64,000 bases of DNA from Telopea speciosissima. Its lineage: Eukaryota; Streptophyta; Magnoliopsida; Proteales; Proteaceae. The DNA lies in the NCBI RefSeq assembly GCF_018873765.1, contig NC_057925.1:22889568-22953567 (forward strand), written 5' to 3'. Position 1 is the stretch's first letter. Each line of letters opens with the position of its first letter. Below, one piece after another: positions 53,854 through 64,000 of this stretch. The position numbers were made by a program, and so were the translations under genes. The notes under the pieces were generated by a model, which saw only the letters and a program-made list of their open reading frames with translations, was not told where the DNA came from and ran no database searches.

Positions 53854-55885
53854 CTTGTGAAAAGGAACAGAAACAAGAGGTAGAGCCTTCTAAAAATTTA
53901 TTTATGTAGTATTAATTCTGGTTCAGATTTCTCTATCGGTGAATACATACAATATAGGCCAAAAAGTATTGATATTTAATTTATGTAAGCCTCTCTTGTA
54001 GGATCTTACTGTGCTGTATTTTGTTATGAATTCCTTTTTATTTTACTTCAATCTTTCTAATCATCTGTGAATTGTTGAACTTACAATACAATTGCCATCT
54101 GCTCTGAAGAAATTGAGTGGCTAGTGTGAGTTGCTATTTCCTACACTTTGCTCCTCTGCTCCATTGGGCATGAGTCTTTGCATTCGTGAAATTATAAGTC
54201 CTTGCATTCATGAAATTACTAGTTGTGTTGGAACGTGAAACAAAAATGAGACATTATTTAACCATAGAAAGAGCCTGGGCAAACCAGATTGCCCTGGTAG
54301 TCAGATTGGAAGAAAGGATGTTCTGTTTAGTCTTCAATGTTCAAAATGGTTACAATTTGGACTCCTAGAAGGAAAATGTGAAGTATATACCATTTCATTT
54401 CACTCTAGTAGTCTGGTGGGATTTAATTCATAAGAAGTTTCAAGAAAGAAAATGAAATTGTAATTTATATGGAACATATTTATGTTTCTGCAAATAATTT
54501 CATTTTGAATTGAATACTCAGGTTGGGGTTAGTTTGAATTAGGGATTGTTTGGCTGATCTTACTCCTCTCCTAGTATAACCCATCGAGGTTTGTCTAAGT
54601 TTTTGGGGAATTTTTTAAACAGATTCTGTTGCAATGTAACAGTCAATTGTTTTCTATTCCAACCATTGAACTGAGTACATCTCAATTAGGCCAACGGATT
54701 TGTTTGCTGAATTTCCTGATTTCTTTGAATGAGTGCTAAAAAATAGGAGCCAGAACACTCAAGGGTCCTTCAAGGTCATTTCTCAGCACATGTTTCCAAT
54801 TAAGCTGTGCAAGTTATTCATGGTATATGGTTTACTTTACTTCTTTTCAGTGTGTGGAGTATCACTTGTTTCTGTTGACAGATTAGTTATACGTTTGCAG
54901 AATATAAATGGATAATGTTGGGTTGCCTTCCTAATCCATGAGAGGACTAAAGGTGGTCATTGTATTCTTTATAAGATATATGATAGAGCTCTAAACTCTA
55001 GCTAGCATTCCAGATGTTTTCGGTGTAATCTGGCGGTGGAGAGCTTCATTGCCAGGTACCAGTGAAAATGACACAAGCAGGGAGTACATTATGTTTAACC
55101 AAATCATAATACCTCACTGTATCTTAGAAAAGTTCTTTGGAAAAGTTGGCATAATTTATAGAAAGGATACCATCACTGCATTATGCATCACTCCAAATTT
55201 TAATGAAATTAAGTTTATGAAAACCATTGGTGTGCCTTGAAGGCATTATTCTTTGGAACATTCAAATTAATTGAAAATTTTGTATGATTGAAATTTGACT
55301 GTTCTCATTTTTTATTCCCTAATGGGATTTTTCTTTATATCTAATAGGATTACATCTTTTCTTTTCTTTTCTTAAAAAAGATGTAGTAATGTAGAATAGC
55401 TAGGCTGCAACTAATTCTACAGGAGGATCGTAAACTCTTTAATGCAGAACAACATCCACAGAGTATTCTGAGGCTTTCTTCAATCAGCAACTATGGTAGC
55501 ATGCAATCTTCTGTTGAATTAATGAATCCCAGCAGTAGTTTAGAATCTCAGTTGATCTCAGATTTGCAGGGGATTGAAATAAAAAGCAGAATAGAAACAA
55601 AGAAGAAAACAGAAAATAGAGGAGATGGATGGGTAGAAGAAGGGGGATAGGGTTGGGTCTCTCACCCACGGCCTCTCACCGTACCTGTCTCTCACAGCCA
55701 TTAATGGCTTTAACCAAGCTCATTCTTTTTTTTTTTTCTCAAACTTGACTTAGCTGTTTCAGCCCTTTTTCTTTATTTATAAACTTCAATTGATTACATC
55801 AAAGGGGTCTTCCTTGCGTGGAATAGAATCCCTCACAAATTGAACTTCATCCTAAATAGAAACTACTTACAAGGTATCCCAACAA
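53854..55885. other. Intergenic region downstream of the F-box gene
   Basis: Holds the presumed 3' UTR and about 2 kb of AT-rich DNA with short chance ORFs only. I see no repeat termini. Confidence 0.45.
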
Positions 55886-56400
55886 CAACAGAAACAAACT
55901 CAGCCTTATCCCAACTAATGGGGTCGGCTACATGGATCCATTCAGAACAAATTAAGTAAAACAGAGATCCACACAAAGGGAAAGGAAAGTAAAAGAACTG
56001 AAGAATAAGAATGAAGAAATGAAATTAGAAAAGTGAGAAATTGAAAATGAAAGATGAAAGATGAAAGTAAGAGGAAAGAGGATAGCCCAGGAAATCAGGA
56101 GAATCAAAGCTACATGGTGTCGATATTGTGGATCCTTGCCCTCCAGTAGGCTCTATCTGAGGTCATACTTGGCACAAGACCTAGACTATGCATGTCATTC
56201 TTCACAACCTCACTTATTGTCATTTAGGCCTGCCCCTAGCTCTTTTACCTCCTTCAATCGGAATCAGATCAAACCTCAAGGTTAATAAAAGGTGTTTGCT
56301 CACATATTCCATTGGTGGACTGATTGATCAAGTGCAATGTGATGTCCTCCCTTTGAAAGTCTGCCACATTCTTTTGGGATGCCCATGGTTATGAGAATAC
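55886..56400 (-). mobile_element. RTE-type LINE or Au-SINE 3' end, minus strand
   Basis: CAACAACAACAG followed by GCCTTATCCCAACTAATGGG and GTCGGCTACATGGATCC is the reverse complement of the conserved 3' tail shared by plant RTE LINEs and Au SINEs. The sequence to the right (TTTAGGCCTGCCCCTAGCTC at ~56224) has the look of RTE 3' coding sequence, but frames are lost. The right boundary is uncertain. Confidence 0.6.
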
Positions 56401-57155
56401 ATATTCCTTTCAGCATGGTGGACTTGAGATGAAATTCCTTCCAACGAAGGATCTTCCGTCTATCAAACTCAAGAAGACAGCTGGTACATTTCTCCTACGG
56501 CGAGTTGACTCAGACGGCATTCTTGGGCCCTATCCAAACTCGTCGGAGTCGAGTTCTTTTCAAAAGAGGAGAGCTGATGCAGTTGTCTTAGCCTGGCTGG
56601 ACTGACAGGACCCACTTTAGATTCCCAAACCAAGGATTGGTCCTAAACCGGTTTTCTAGTCTGGCAAGGGCTGGTAGTTCACTTAGGATGCAATATTTAG
56701 TTTGGTTTATTTTATTTCATGGGTAGATTACGTAGGAGCTTCTTAGGTAGTTTCCTTTCTTCAGTTATGGTCTATTTGGTAGTTTCCTTTTTGAGTTATT
56801 TTTTTTTAGTTAGGTTTCTATTCCTATGCAAGACTGTTTTCTATTTATTCATTGTAATTGTAGGAGAGCACAAATTTGAAGATTTAATTAACGAGGTTTA
56901 TTTGTGAAGCTCTGTGAGAGTGTGTGTGAGCGTGAGTTCCCCCTCCCCTTTCCCCTTCTTTCTTCTAAGTCTTCCACTGTTCTCTCTATGAAGCCCACCA
57001 TAGCTTATCACCACCTTTGGTTTGCATTAGTTGCACATGGCCAAACCACCACAGACGACATTCTCGGAGCTTGTCACTGATTGGGGCAACTCCTACATCA
57101 GCTCTAATATGTTCGTTCCTCACTTTATCCTTCCTAGTTTTGCCGCACATTCATC
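56401..57155. other. Unassigned sequence upstream of the Copia element
   Basis: T-rich stretches and short chance ORFs; no feature supported. Confidence 0.4.
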
Positions 57156-57441
57156 TGTTAGAGTTACTAGAATTTATGTTCTAGGGGTACTTTAGGAACT
57201 GGACTTTATCTAGTTCCCTTATATTGTAATTTCTCCTTTTTTACCTTTTTATCTTTTACCTCCCTAGAGGGGTTGGATGTAATATGTTTAGGGTTGTTAG
57301 TTGAGTAATATAGGTGTGGAGAGAATCATCTCACACACAAGCATTACAACCGAACTCTTCTCCCCCCTTCTCTCTTGTCTTCTTGTTCTTCTCCTTCAAC
57401 TTCCTCTTTTTCTATCACTTACATCTACAACATAAAACTCA
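57156..57441 (+). repeat. 5' LTR of the plus-strand Copia element
   Basis: 286 bp, TG...CA ends, primer site three bases later. Flanked on the left by TCATC; no right partner in the window. Confidence 0.8.
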
Positions 57442-58190
57442 ACTTGGTATCAGAGCATACAGGTTTGAGAGTCGTATTTCCCTTTTCCTGCTCTGTTTAA
57501 TCTTAGAGAGTCTTATTTCCCTTTTCCTGCTCTGTTTAATCTTTCTCTTTGGAATCCATTATGCCCTAGAATTCCAAAGAAGAGACCTCTATGTGAAACA
57601 ACTATTTAGGTGTTAAAGGAGTATGGAATAGGTTCTTTATAACCTATTTAGATGTTTGAAGCCAGCCTTTGAGCTCTATTGAAGCTCTCTTGAAGATATG
57701 AAGCTGTTTTGACGACTTGAAGCTGCTCCTAGCTTTTCCGCCAGACAACAGTTGCAGGTCCAAGTTCTCTCTCCTTCGGCATGTGTTTGGTCTTATGGAT
57801 GGACCATTAGAATCGCCCAAGGGTGTTGGTTATGCCCCTGCTGTTCCTTTTTAGCTGCTTGAAGAAGTCCCTTGAGTTTAGCTCAGTTTCGTGAAACCTA
57901 ACAGGGTAAAGCCGATTCCTGTTTCCCTTTTTCTCTTACATTTGGTCTGCAATATATGGCTCTCTTGATTAAAACCATACTATGGACAGTCTTGGCAGTA
58001 TGTTTTGAGTTTGCTTGAGTTGGTATTGTTTCTGGGAAAGAGCTAAGGTGGATTTTACCTTAGTCTATGCTGTTTTTTCTTCCCTGCTGGATATTTTCTT
58101 TGCGTGGAACTGCATATTTGGGTTGAGTGTGTACTCCCCCATCTTATTTGGATACCTAAGTGTATGGTCAACTGCCATTTTCTTTACACT

Positions 58191-59340
58191 ATGGGTGATT
58201 CTGATGTCTCCGGGCTTGGTTCGGTTGATTCACAGCCCACTCTAGCAGCTCCTCAGTTGGTTTATGAGAGCACACATCTACAAATTTCCTTTGTGAAGCT
58301 TGATGGCACTAATTACTTGGACTGGTCACACTCTGTGAAGCTTTCCCTTAGGAGCAAAGGGAAACTTGGGTACATTACTGGTGCTATTAAAGCCCTAAAG
58401 CCTAGTTCACCTACCTATGAAAAATGGGAGACTGAAAATTCTACAGTTATGACATGGTTAATCTTCTCCATGAAGCCAGAGATTGGGAGAAGGTTTATAA
58501 GGAAAGAAACTACCAAGGCAATCTGGGATAGTGTCTCCCAGACCTTTGATAGAGTGGGTGACTCTGCCAAGGTCTATCAACTTCACCAAAAAATTAACTT
58601 AATGAGGAAGGGTGACAGGACTAATTCTGAGTACTACAATTCTTTTTTTAGTCTTTTGGAGGAGTATGATCACTACAAGGATCTTCAATTGACCAACCCA
58701 GGGATGAAGCAAAGGTGTATCGGACTCTTGAAAAGGAGCGTGTCTTCATTTTGTCTGAATCCTGACTATGAGCCAATTAATCTCCAAAGTTTAGGCCGGT
58801 TCCCCTTTCCATCTCTTAATGAGGTTTGTAGTCACTTACAGAGTGAGGAGACTCGGCATGTTGCTATGGAACCAACACCAGCATCATCTCTTGAGAGGTC
58901 AGCTCTCAATTCAAGTTCTTTCCGAGATACCCGTGGAGGTGGTAGAGGCTAAGGGCCTAACCATGTGGCAGACAGAGTAGTAGAGACAGTTGGTGCTAGT
59001 GGAGTTGGTAGAGACAGGTTTAATTGTTATCATTGTGGGAGGATTGGACACACCAAGGATAAGTGTTAGTCTCTCCATGGTCGTTCTCCTGGCACACGAG
59101 GTGGTAGCCATAGATGGGGAGCTAGAGCACACTCTGTGATGACTGAGACAGATGCTATACAGGATGACTCTACTTTGGCAGATGCAGTGTTTTGCAGGAT
59201 CATGTCACAGCTGAGCACATCTCCTGCACCTACAGTGGCCAGCTCTTCTTCATCCTCAGCCTTGTAGGTCTCCACCTCAGCTTCTACTGCAGCCCAATCT
59301 TGGATCATTAACTCTGGTACCACTGACCATATGACTGGTA
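58191..59340 (+). pseudogene. Copia gag and protease, with nonsense codons
   Basis: ATG at 58191 (MGDSDVSGLG). The gag domain runs LDGTNYLDWSHSVKLSLRSK, GKLGYITGAI, YEKWETENSTVMTWLI, IWDSVSQTF and YYNSFFSLLEEYD to a TAA at 58950. After it, in frame, come a zinc knuckle CYHCGRIGHTKDKC (~59029-59070), a TAG, a Ser/Ala-rich spacer with another TAG at 59262, and the protease motif WIINSGTTDHMTG (~59302-59340), where Ser and Thr replace the usual residues around D(T/S)GA. The active-site Asp of DSGA has become Asn, so the protease is inactive. Confidence 0.88.
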
Positions 59341-59493
59341 CGTCCCATTACCATTTGCTCTGGTAAGGATAAGGTTAGGGTAGCTGACGGCTCCCTTTCC
59401 TCCATATCTGGTAAGGGTAGTATCCCTGTTACATCATCTATTTCCCTTACTTCCGTTCTTCATGTCCCTAATCTTACACTTAATCTTTTATCT

Positions 59494-60449
59494 GTGAGTC
59501 ACTTGACTAAATTTCTGAACTGTTGTGTCACATTTTTTCCTTCTCACTGTCTTTTTCAGGATTTGGTGACGAAGAGGATTATTGGTAGTGGACGTGAGGA
59601 GCAAGGCCTTTACCTTTTTTACCCTTTTTTGCCCACAGCTCAGTCCTGTGTGTGTGGACGTAATGATAGTAGTTCTGTGGAGTCTGTTATGTTATGGCAT
59701 CGTTGTCTTGGCCATCCATCTTTTGTTGTAATGAGGAAACAGTCGCCTCACTTATTTTCTTCTATTGCTTCTCATGTTTTTCAATGTGAACCATGCATGT
59801 TTGCCGAACATTGTAGTTCTTCTTATCCATATCATGGTAATAAACTGCTGCTCCTTTCCATATTGTGCATACTGATGTTTGGGGACCTTCCCTTACTACC
59901 TCTCTATTTGGCTATCGTTACTTTGTGTCATTTGTTGATGATTTTTCTCGTGCTATTTGGACTGTTCTTATGAAACATAAAAGTGATGTTTGTGATGCAT
60001 TTCAGAATTTTTATCAGATGATTCTTACTCAGTTTGATACTCGTATCAAAATTGTTCGGTCTGATAAAGGAGGAGAATACATGTTTAGTGGCCTCCAAGC
60101 CTTCTTTACTAATAATGGCATTATCCATCAGCTCGCGTGTGTTGACACACCCCAACAAAATGGGATTGCTGAGAGAAAAAATCACCATTTATTGGAAGTC
60201 ACCCATAGTCTTTTGTTTGGCATGCATATTCCCAAGACCTTTTGGTCTGCAGCTCTTCTCACTACTTCCTTTCTCATTAATTGCATGCCTAGCAAACTTC
60301 TTGATTTCAAATCTCCCTTAGAAATCTTATCTCCACAGGTTTCTGCCTTCTCTCTTCCTCTTAGAGTCTTTGGCTGTGTTTGTTATGTGCATGTTAACAA
60401 ATCACATCGTACTAAACTTGATCCCAAAGCTCTCAAGTGTCTCCCTTAG
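59494..60449 (+). pseudogene. Copia GAG-pre-integrase and integrase, truncated
   Basis: 59494-59840 carries the pre-integrase (MLWHRCLGHPSFVVM, FQCEPCMFAEH: the HHCC zinc site). After a frame change, 59865-60449 carries the core: HTDVWGPS, YFVSFVDDFSRAIW, RSDKGGEYMFSGLQAF, DTPQQNGIAERKNHHLLE, TFWSAALLTTSFLIN, VFGCVCYVHV and SKLDPKA-like LDPKALKC. The catalytic D, D and E are present. It ends abruptly before the C-terminal IFLGY motif. Confidence 0.88.
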
Positions 60450-60456
60450 AAATCTT

Positions 60457-61129
60457 GCATTGGAACTTGCAGAATCAGTTTCTATGTTCTTTTTTTCCAG
60501 CTGCCATGATACTAGAAGCCCCATATAGGCATTGGTCTAGAAGGGATGTTGAAGTTCTTAGGTACCCATGACAAATGTGCAATAGTCAAGGAGACAAGCT
60601 TTCGGGAGAGGTTAGTAGACTTCTAGTGGCTAAAACTTGCAAACAGGCATTAAACAGAGAATTACCCAAGGCTAAGTATATGGAATCAACTTGGCTGAGA
60701 TATTTTTAGTCATCAAACATGATCATTGGAAACTTATAGGATAGAAGGAAAATCTTGTTTTAACTTTCAAAACTCTATGACAAGTTTGCTAAGGAAAATG
60801 TATTGTCCTTCTTGATAAGTCCTCCTGTATTGGTTGATATGCATTTTGTGATTATGCCATAATGCATCTTTCTAATTTTAATGTGTTCCTTTTGTACTTT
60901 GTCCACCATTTTCAGAAGTTTAGGTTATTTGATGGGAGAGGGTTCTCTGAGTAAGTGGCATCAGAGAGTGCGCGCCAATGAGGTGCGATAAAAGGTATGG
61001 TATATAGTAGGGCAGCAAGATCATTTCATGTGCAAAGGACAGAGATAGACACAGAGGTGCTAGCGTACCTTGCCCCAACAGCTCAGAGAACCTTTTCCCT
61101 TATTTGATATATCAGATTGCTGAGACGAT
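60457..61129. other. Unassigned sequence between two Copia elements
   Basis: Non-coding. TTGCCCCAACAGCTCAGAG and nearby text hint at other repeat debris, but no termini are defined. Confidence 0.35.
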
Positions 61130-61456
61130 AATGAGTTAGATTTTAGGTTTAGGAATGTAAGTAAGAGAAGGAGAGGATGTTGGAGGAGGAAGAAGAAGTT
61201 AGAAATGAGCTAGGATTGATTTAAGACAAGAAGTAAGAAGGTAGAGGCTAAGAAGAGAGAAGAGAAGGAGTGAAATGAACACAATCGTATGGGAGAGAGA
61301 ATTGATTTCTCTCCCCTATATTCTTCATTAATCAACTGCTGGAATTATAAATAGCTCCCTAGGGAGGTAAAAGGAAAAAGAAGAAACAAGAGAACAAAAT
61401 ACAACTTAAGGCACAATACAATGGCCAGTTATAGAAATACCCCTAAAACATAAACT

Positions 61457-62870
61457 CTAATACTCCCCCTCAAGCTGGAGAATAATGTCGTACATTCCCA
61501 GCTTGCATAGAAGAGCACTGAACTGGTGAGGAATGAGTCCTTTGGTGAAGATGTTTGCCAATTGATCACCGGTCTTCACAAAGGGAGTACAAATGTATCC
61601 AGAGTCAATCTTTTCTTTGATGAAGTGTCTGTCAACTTCAATGTGCTTTGTTCTGTCATGTTGCACAGGGTTGTGTGCTATACTAATGGCAGCCTTGTTA
61701 TCACAATAGAGTCTCATAGGTGGCTTAGTATCAAATCCCAACTCTTGGACCACCCGTCTCAACCATAGGAGTTCACATACTGCATGAGGCAAAGCTCTAA
61801 ATTCTGCTTCTGCACTTGACCGAGCCACAACTGGTTGCTTTTTACTCCTCCATGTGACCATATTACTACCCACAAAAGTATAATAGCTAGATGTAGATCG
61901 TCTGTCAGAAACTGAACCAGCCCAATCAGCATCAGTGTACCCTTCAATTCTCAAATGATTGTTCTTGGCATATAGAAGACCTTTTCCTAGAGAGGACTTC
62001 AAGTATCTGAGGATCCGGTAAATAACATCCAGGTGCCCACTCTTGGGGGCATGCATAAACTGACTCATTACTCCAACTGCATAGGTGATATCTGGGCGAG
62101 TCAAAGAGAGATAGATCAATTTCCCTACAAACCTCTGGTATTTCCCTGCATCAATAAGGGAAGGTCCACAGTCTTCTCCTAGCTTATGATTATGATCAAT
62201 AGGAGAGTTTGCTGGTTTGCAGCCCAACATCCCTGTCTCTTTCAACAAGTCTAGGACAAACTTCCTTTGGCATATAATAATTATTCCCTTCTTAGACCTT
62301 GACACTTCAATACCCAAGAAGTACTTTAAGGGACCCAAATCTTTAATCTCAAACTATTAAGCCAAGTAGGTCTTTAGCCTAGCTATCTCAACCCTGTCAT
62401 TTCCAGTCACTACAATATCATCAACATAGACAATGAGGGTTGTGATGGTACCATTACCTCGCCGGGTAAATAAAGTGTGGTCAGCTTAGCTCTGGGAATA
62501 CCCATTTTTCAAAATGGCCTGTCTAAACCTCTCAAACCAAGCCTTCGGGGACTGCTTGAGACCATATAATGCCTTCTTGAGCAGGCACACTTGAAACCAG
62601 GTGGAGATTGCATGTACACTTCCTCTTCTAAATCACCATGGAGAAAAGAGTTCTTCACATCCAACTGATACAATGGCCAATCTTGATTAGCCGCCAAAGA
62701 TAAAAGAACTCTTATTGAGTTATGCTTTGCCACATGAGCAAATGTCTCCTGATAATCGATCCCATACACCTGACTGTAACTTAGCCACCAACCGGGCCTT
62801 GTATCTCTCAACCGTACCATCTGATCGGTACTTGACTGTGTAGACCCATTTGCATCCAACTAGAACTCTC
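61457..62870 (-). pseudogene. Copia reverse transcriptase and RNase H, frame-broken
   Basis: 62859-62509 holds SQVYGIDYQETFAHVAKHNS and LYQLDVKNSFLHGDLEEEVY with YMQSPPGF; the catalytic VYVDDIVVT is at ~62437-62411; two adjacent stops sit just before FEIKDLGPLKYFLG (62350). 62338-61457 is then open and complete to EGEY with the RNase H motifs GYTDADWAG, TSSYYTFVGSN, ARSSAEAEFRAL, YCDNKAAISIAHNPV, KHIEVDRHF and LANIFTKGL. Confidence 0.9.
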
Positions 62871-64000
62871 CCCCTGGGAAGATCAACCAGTTTCCAAGTA
62901 CAGTTCTTCTCAAAGGCCATCATTTCCTCAGACATGGCTTGCTTCCACTTTGGGTTAGACATGGCCTCAGTGACATTTTTTGGGATGGAAATAGAAGAGA
63001 GGGCAGCAGTGAAGGCATCACCTGTAGGAGAGAGAGCATCATAGGAAACAAACTGGGCTACAAGATTAGTGCAAGCTCTCTTTCCTTTTCTAGTAGCAAT
63101 GGGAAGTTCTAAATCAGAAGGAAGAGAAGAGATGTTACCTGACCGAGGAGGATGTATCTTAGGATATGGATCCAAACATGGCTCTTGGCAGGTCTTTTGT
63201 CCTGTATTAGGCAAGCCTTCACCTCTTTTGTATTTAATGTGGTAATCTTTCTTATTACCAGAACCATTTTCAACAACAGCCCCTTCTTTTTCATTGCTAG
63301 CATCATCACTGGAATGAGTATCAGTATCAACAACAGCCCCTTCTTTGTGTTTCCCAATATGAAACAGAAATGGAGAAGAAGGCAAAGATGGGAGGAAAGG
63401 GATAGAGATAGCCTCTTCATTTCCACTATTCTCCCCTTGAATAGGGTGTTGAGAAGAAGCAAAGAAAGGTGTCGATTCAAAGAAGGTAACATCTTTTGAG
63501 AAAAGTCGCCTTCGAGAAGAGGGGTGATAGCACTTATACCCCTTGGTAGAGGAGGAATATCCAAGGAAAATACATTTGCGTGCCTTGGGGTCAAGCTTAG
63601 ACCGAGCACATTTGTTGACATGAACATAGCAGACATACCTAAACACCTTGGGAGGAAGAGAAAAAGCAGAAGTCTGAGGAGACAACAAGTCTAAAGGGGA
63701 TTTGGAGCTCAAAAGTTTAGTGGGCATGCGATTGATTAAAAAGGAAGTAGTAAGAAGAGCTTCAGACCAAAAGGTTTTTGGAACATGCATGCCAAATAGG
63801 AGACTTCTAGTGACTTCCAACAAATGGCGATTTTTCCTTTCAGTCGCCCCATTCTGTTAAGGGGTATCCACATAAGCAACTTGATGGATAATGCCATGAT
63901 CAGTAAAAAACTATTGAAGCCCCCCATACATATATTGCCCCCCCTTTATCAGAACGAACAATTTGAATGCGAGTACGAAACTGGGTATAAATGAGCTGAT
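62720..64000 (-). pseudogene. Copia integrase and linker, minus strand, runs off the window
   Basis: The frame enters from the right edge. A TAA at 63857-63859 replaces a Gln codon in the DTPQQNG motif. After it MLEVTRSLLFGMHVPKTFWS, VFRYVCYVHVNKCARSKLDP, the C-terminal IFLGYSSSTKGYKCYHPSSR and a variable Ser/Lys-rich linker lead to FEKNCTWKLVDLPRGRVLVG and KWVYTVKYRSDGTVERYKAR at the RT start. A frame change near 62770 disconnects it from the rest of RT. Confidence 0.88.

Larger units (their letters stand above)
57156..60456 (+). mobile_element. Ty1/Copia retrotransposon, 5' half only
   Basis: A short 5' LTR (57156-57441, TGTTAGAG...AAACTCA), primer site TGGTATCAGAGC (57445-57456), a 750-bp leader, then gag, protease, GAG-pre-integrase and integrase. 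The sequence stops at ~60440 in the integrase C-terminal region. The RT, RNase H and 3' LTR are absent. TTATGTTCTAGGGGTA and TTTTACCTCCCTAGAGG in the LTR match the LTR at 61130-61461, so this element and the next are relatives. Confidence 0.88.
61130..64000 (-). mobile_element. Ty1/Copia retrotransposon, 3' part, minus strand, continuing past the window
   Basis: 3' LTR ~61130-61461 (on the minus strand it starts TATTAGAGTTTATG, the normal TG decayed to TA) preceded by the polypurine tract GCTTGAGGGGGAGT (plus 61463-61476). Then, leftward in the coding sense, RNase H/RT (61457-62870) and integrase (62870-64000). The 5' end is outside the window. Related in LTR and integrase sequence to the plus-strand element at 57156. 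Confidence 0.88.

Noticed and set aside
57314..57616. 100-residue ORF spanning the Copia LTR and primer site
   Set aside because: It crosses the LTR/PBS junction and the untranslated leader; the gag start is at 58191.
1..64000. Possible endogenous pararetrovirus or geminivirus-like insertion
   Set aside because: All reverse transcriptase fragments have clear Gypsy, Copia or LINE neighbours (LTRs, integrase, poly-A); no movement or coat protein signature was seen.
1..64000. tRNA genes
   Set aside because: Matches such as TGGTATCAGAGC are primer-binding sites next to LTRs; no complete cloverleaf with both A and B boxes was recognised. A tRNA scan was not possible here.

Overview
This is nuclear DNA from a flowering plant. 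The evidence is split, intron-bearing host genes (an isoflavone-reductase-like reductase and an F-box gene) in a landscape of plant LTR retrotransposons, LINE remnants and MITEs. The species cannot be told from the sequence; nothing points to a grass.

Layout. 1-15026 is the 3' part of a Tat-lineage Ty3/Gypsy element. Its 3' LTR is split by a complete 9.25-kb non-autonomous element with Tekay-like ends (5636-14889; TSD TCATC; two 2.5-kb LTRs). The Tat element sits in the last exon of a duplicated reductase gene, of which only 34 codons and the 3' flank survive (15027-15556). After more LTR-element debris (15557-17500) and an 1.8-kb element with ~520-bp terminal inverted repeats (18476-20276) comes the apparently intact reductase copy: four exons, 20437-23041, 312 residues, closest by eye to pinoresinol/lariciresinol reductases. 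Its introns hold MITEs, and a hAT-type element lies 24 bp after its stop codon with a second hAT-type element nested inside it.

From 25 to 40 kb there are a small possible host gene (26101-26430, minus), two more hAT-type elements, a decayed minus-strand Copia element (about 27.5-33.7 kb) carrying a solo LTR in its integrase, a TA/GA microsatellite, and a 5'-truncated minus-strand L1-type LINE (34704-37010). 40882-50835 is a full-length second Tat-lineage element (TSD GATCT) with gag-pol in one frame broken mainly by nonsense codons, an antisense ORF, and several minisatellites. It landed beside a plus-strand LINE 3' end (to 52065) that also carries a Mutator-type MITE. 52603-53853 is an uninterrupted F-box gene. 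57156-60456 and 61130-64000 are two related Copia elements in opposite orientation, both broken.

Host genes are few: the reductase (probable lignan/phenylpropanoid metabolism), the F-box protein (probable SCF substrate receptor) and the small minus-strand ORF. Everything else is a stratified record of insertions; target-site duplications and one paralogous empty site let much of the order be read directly.
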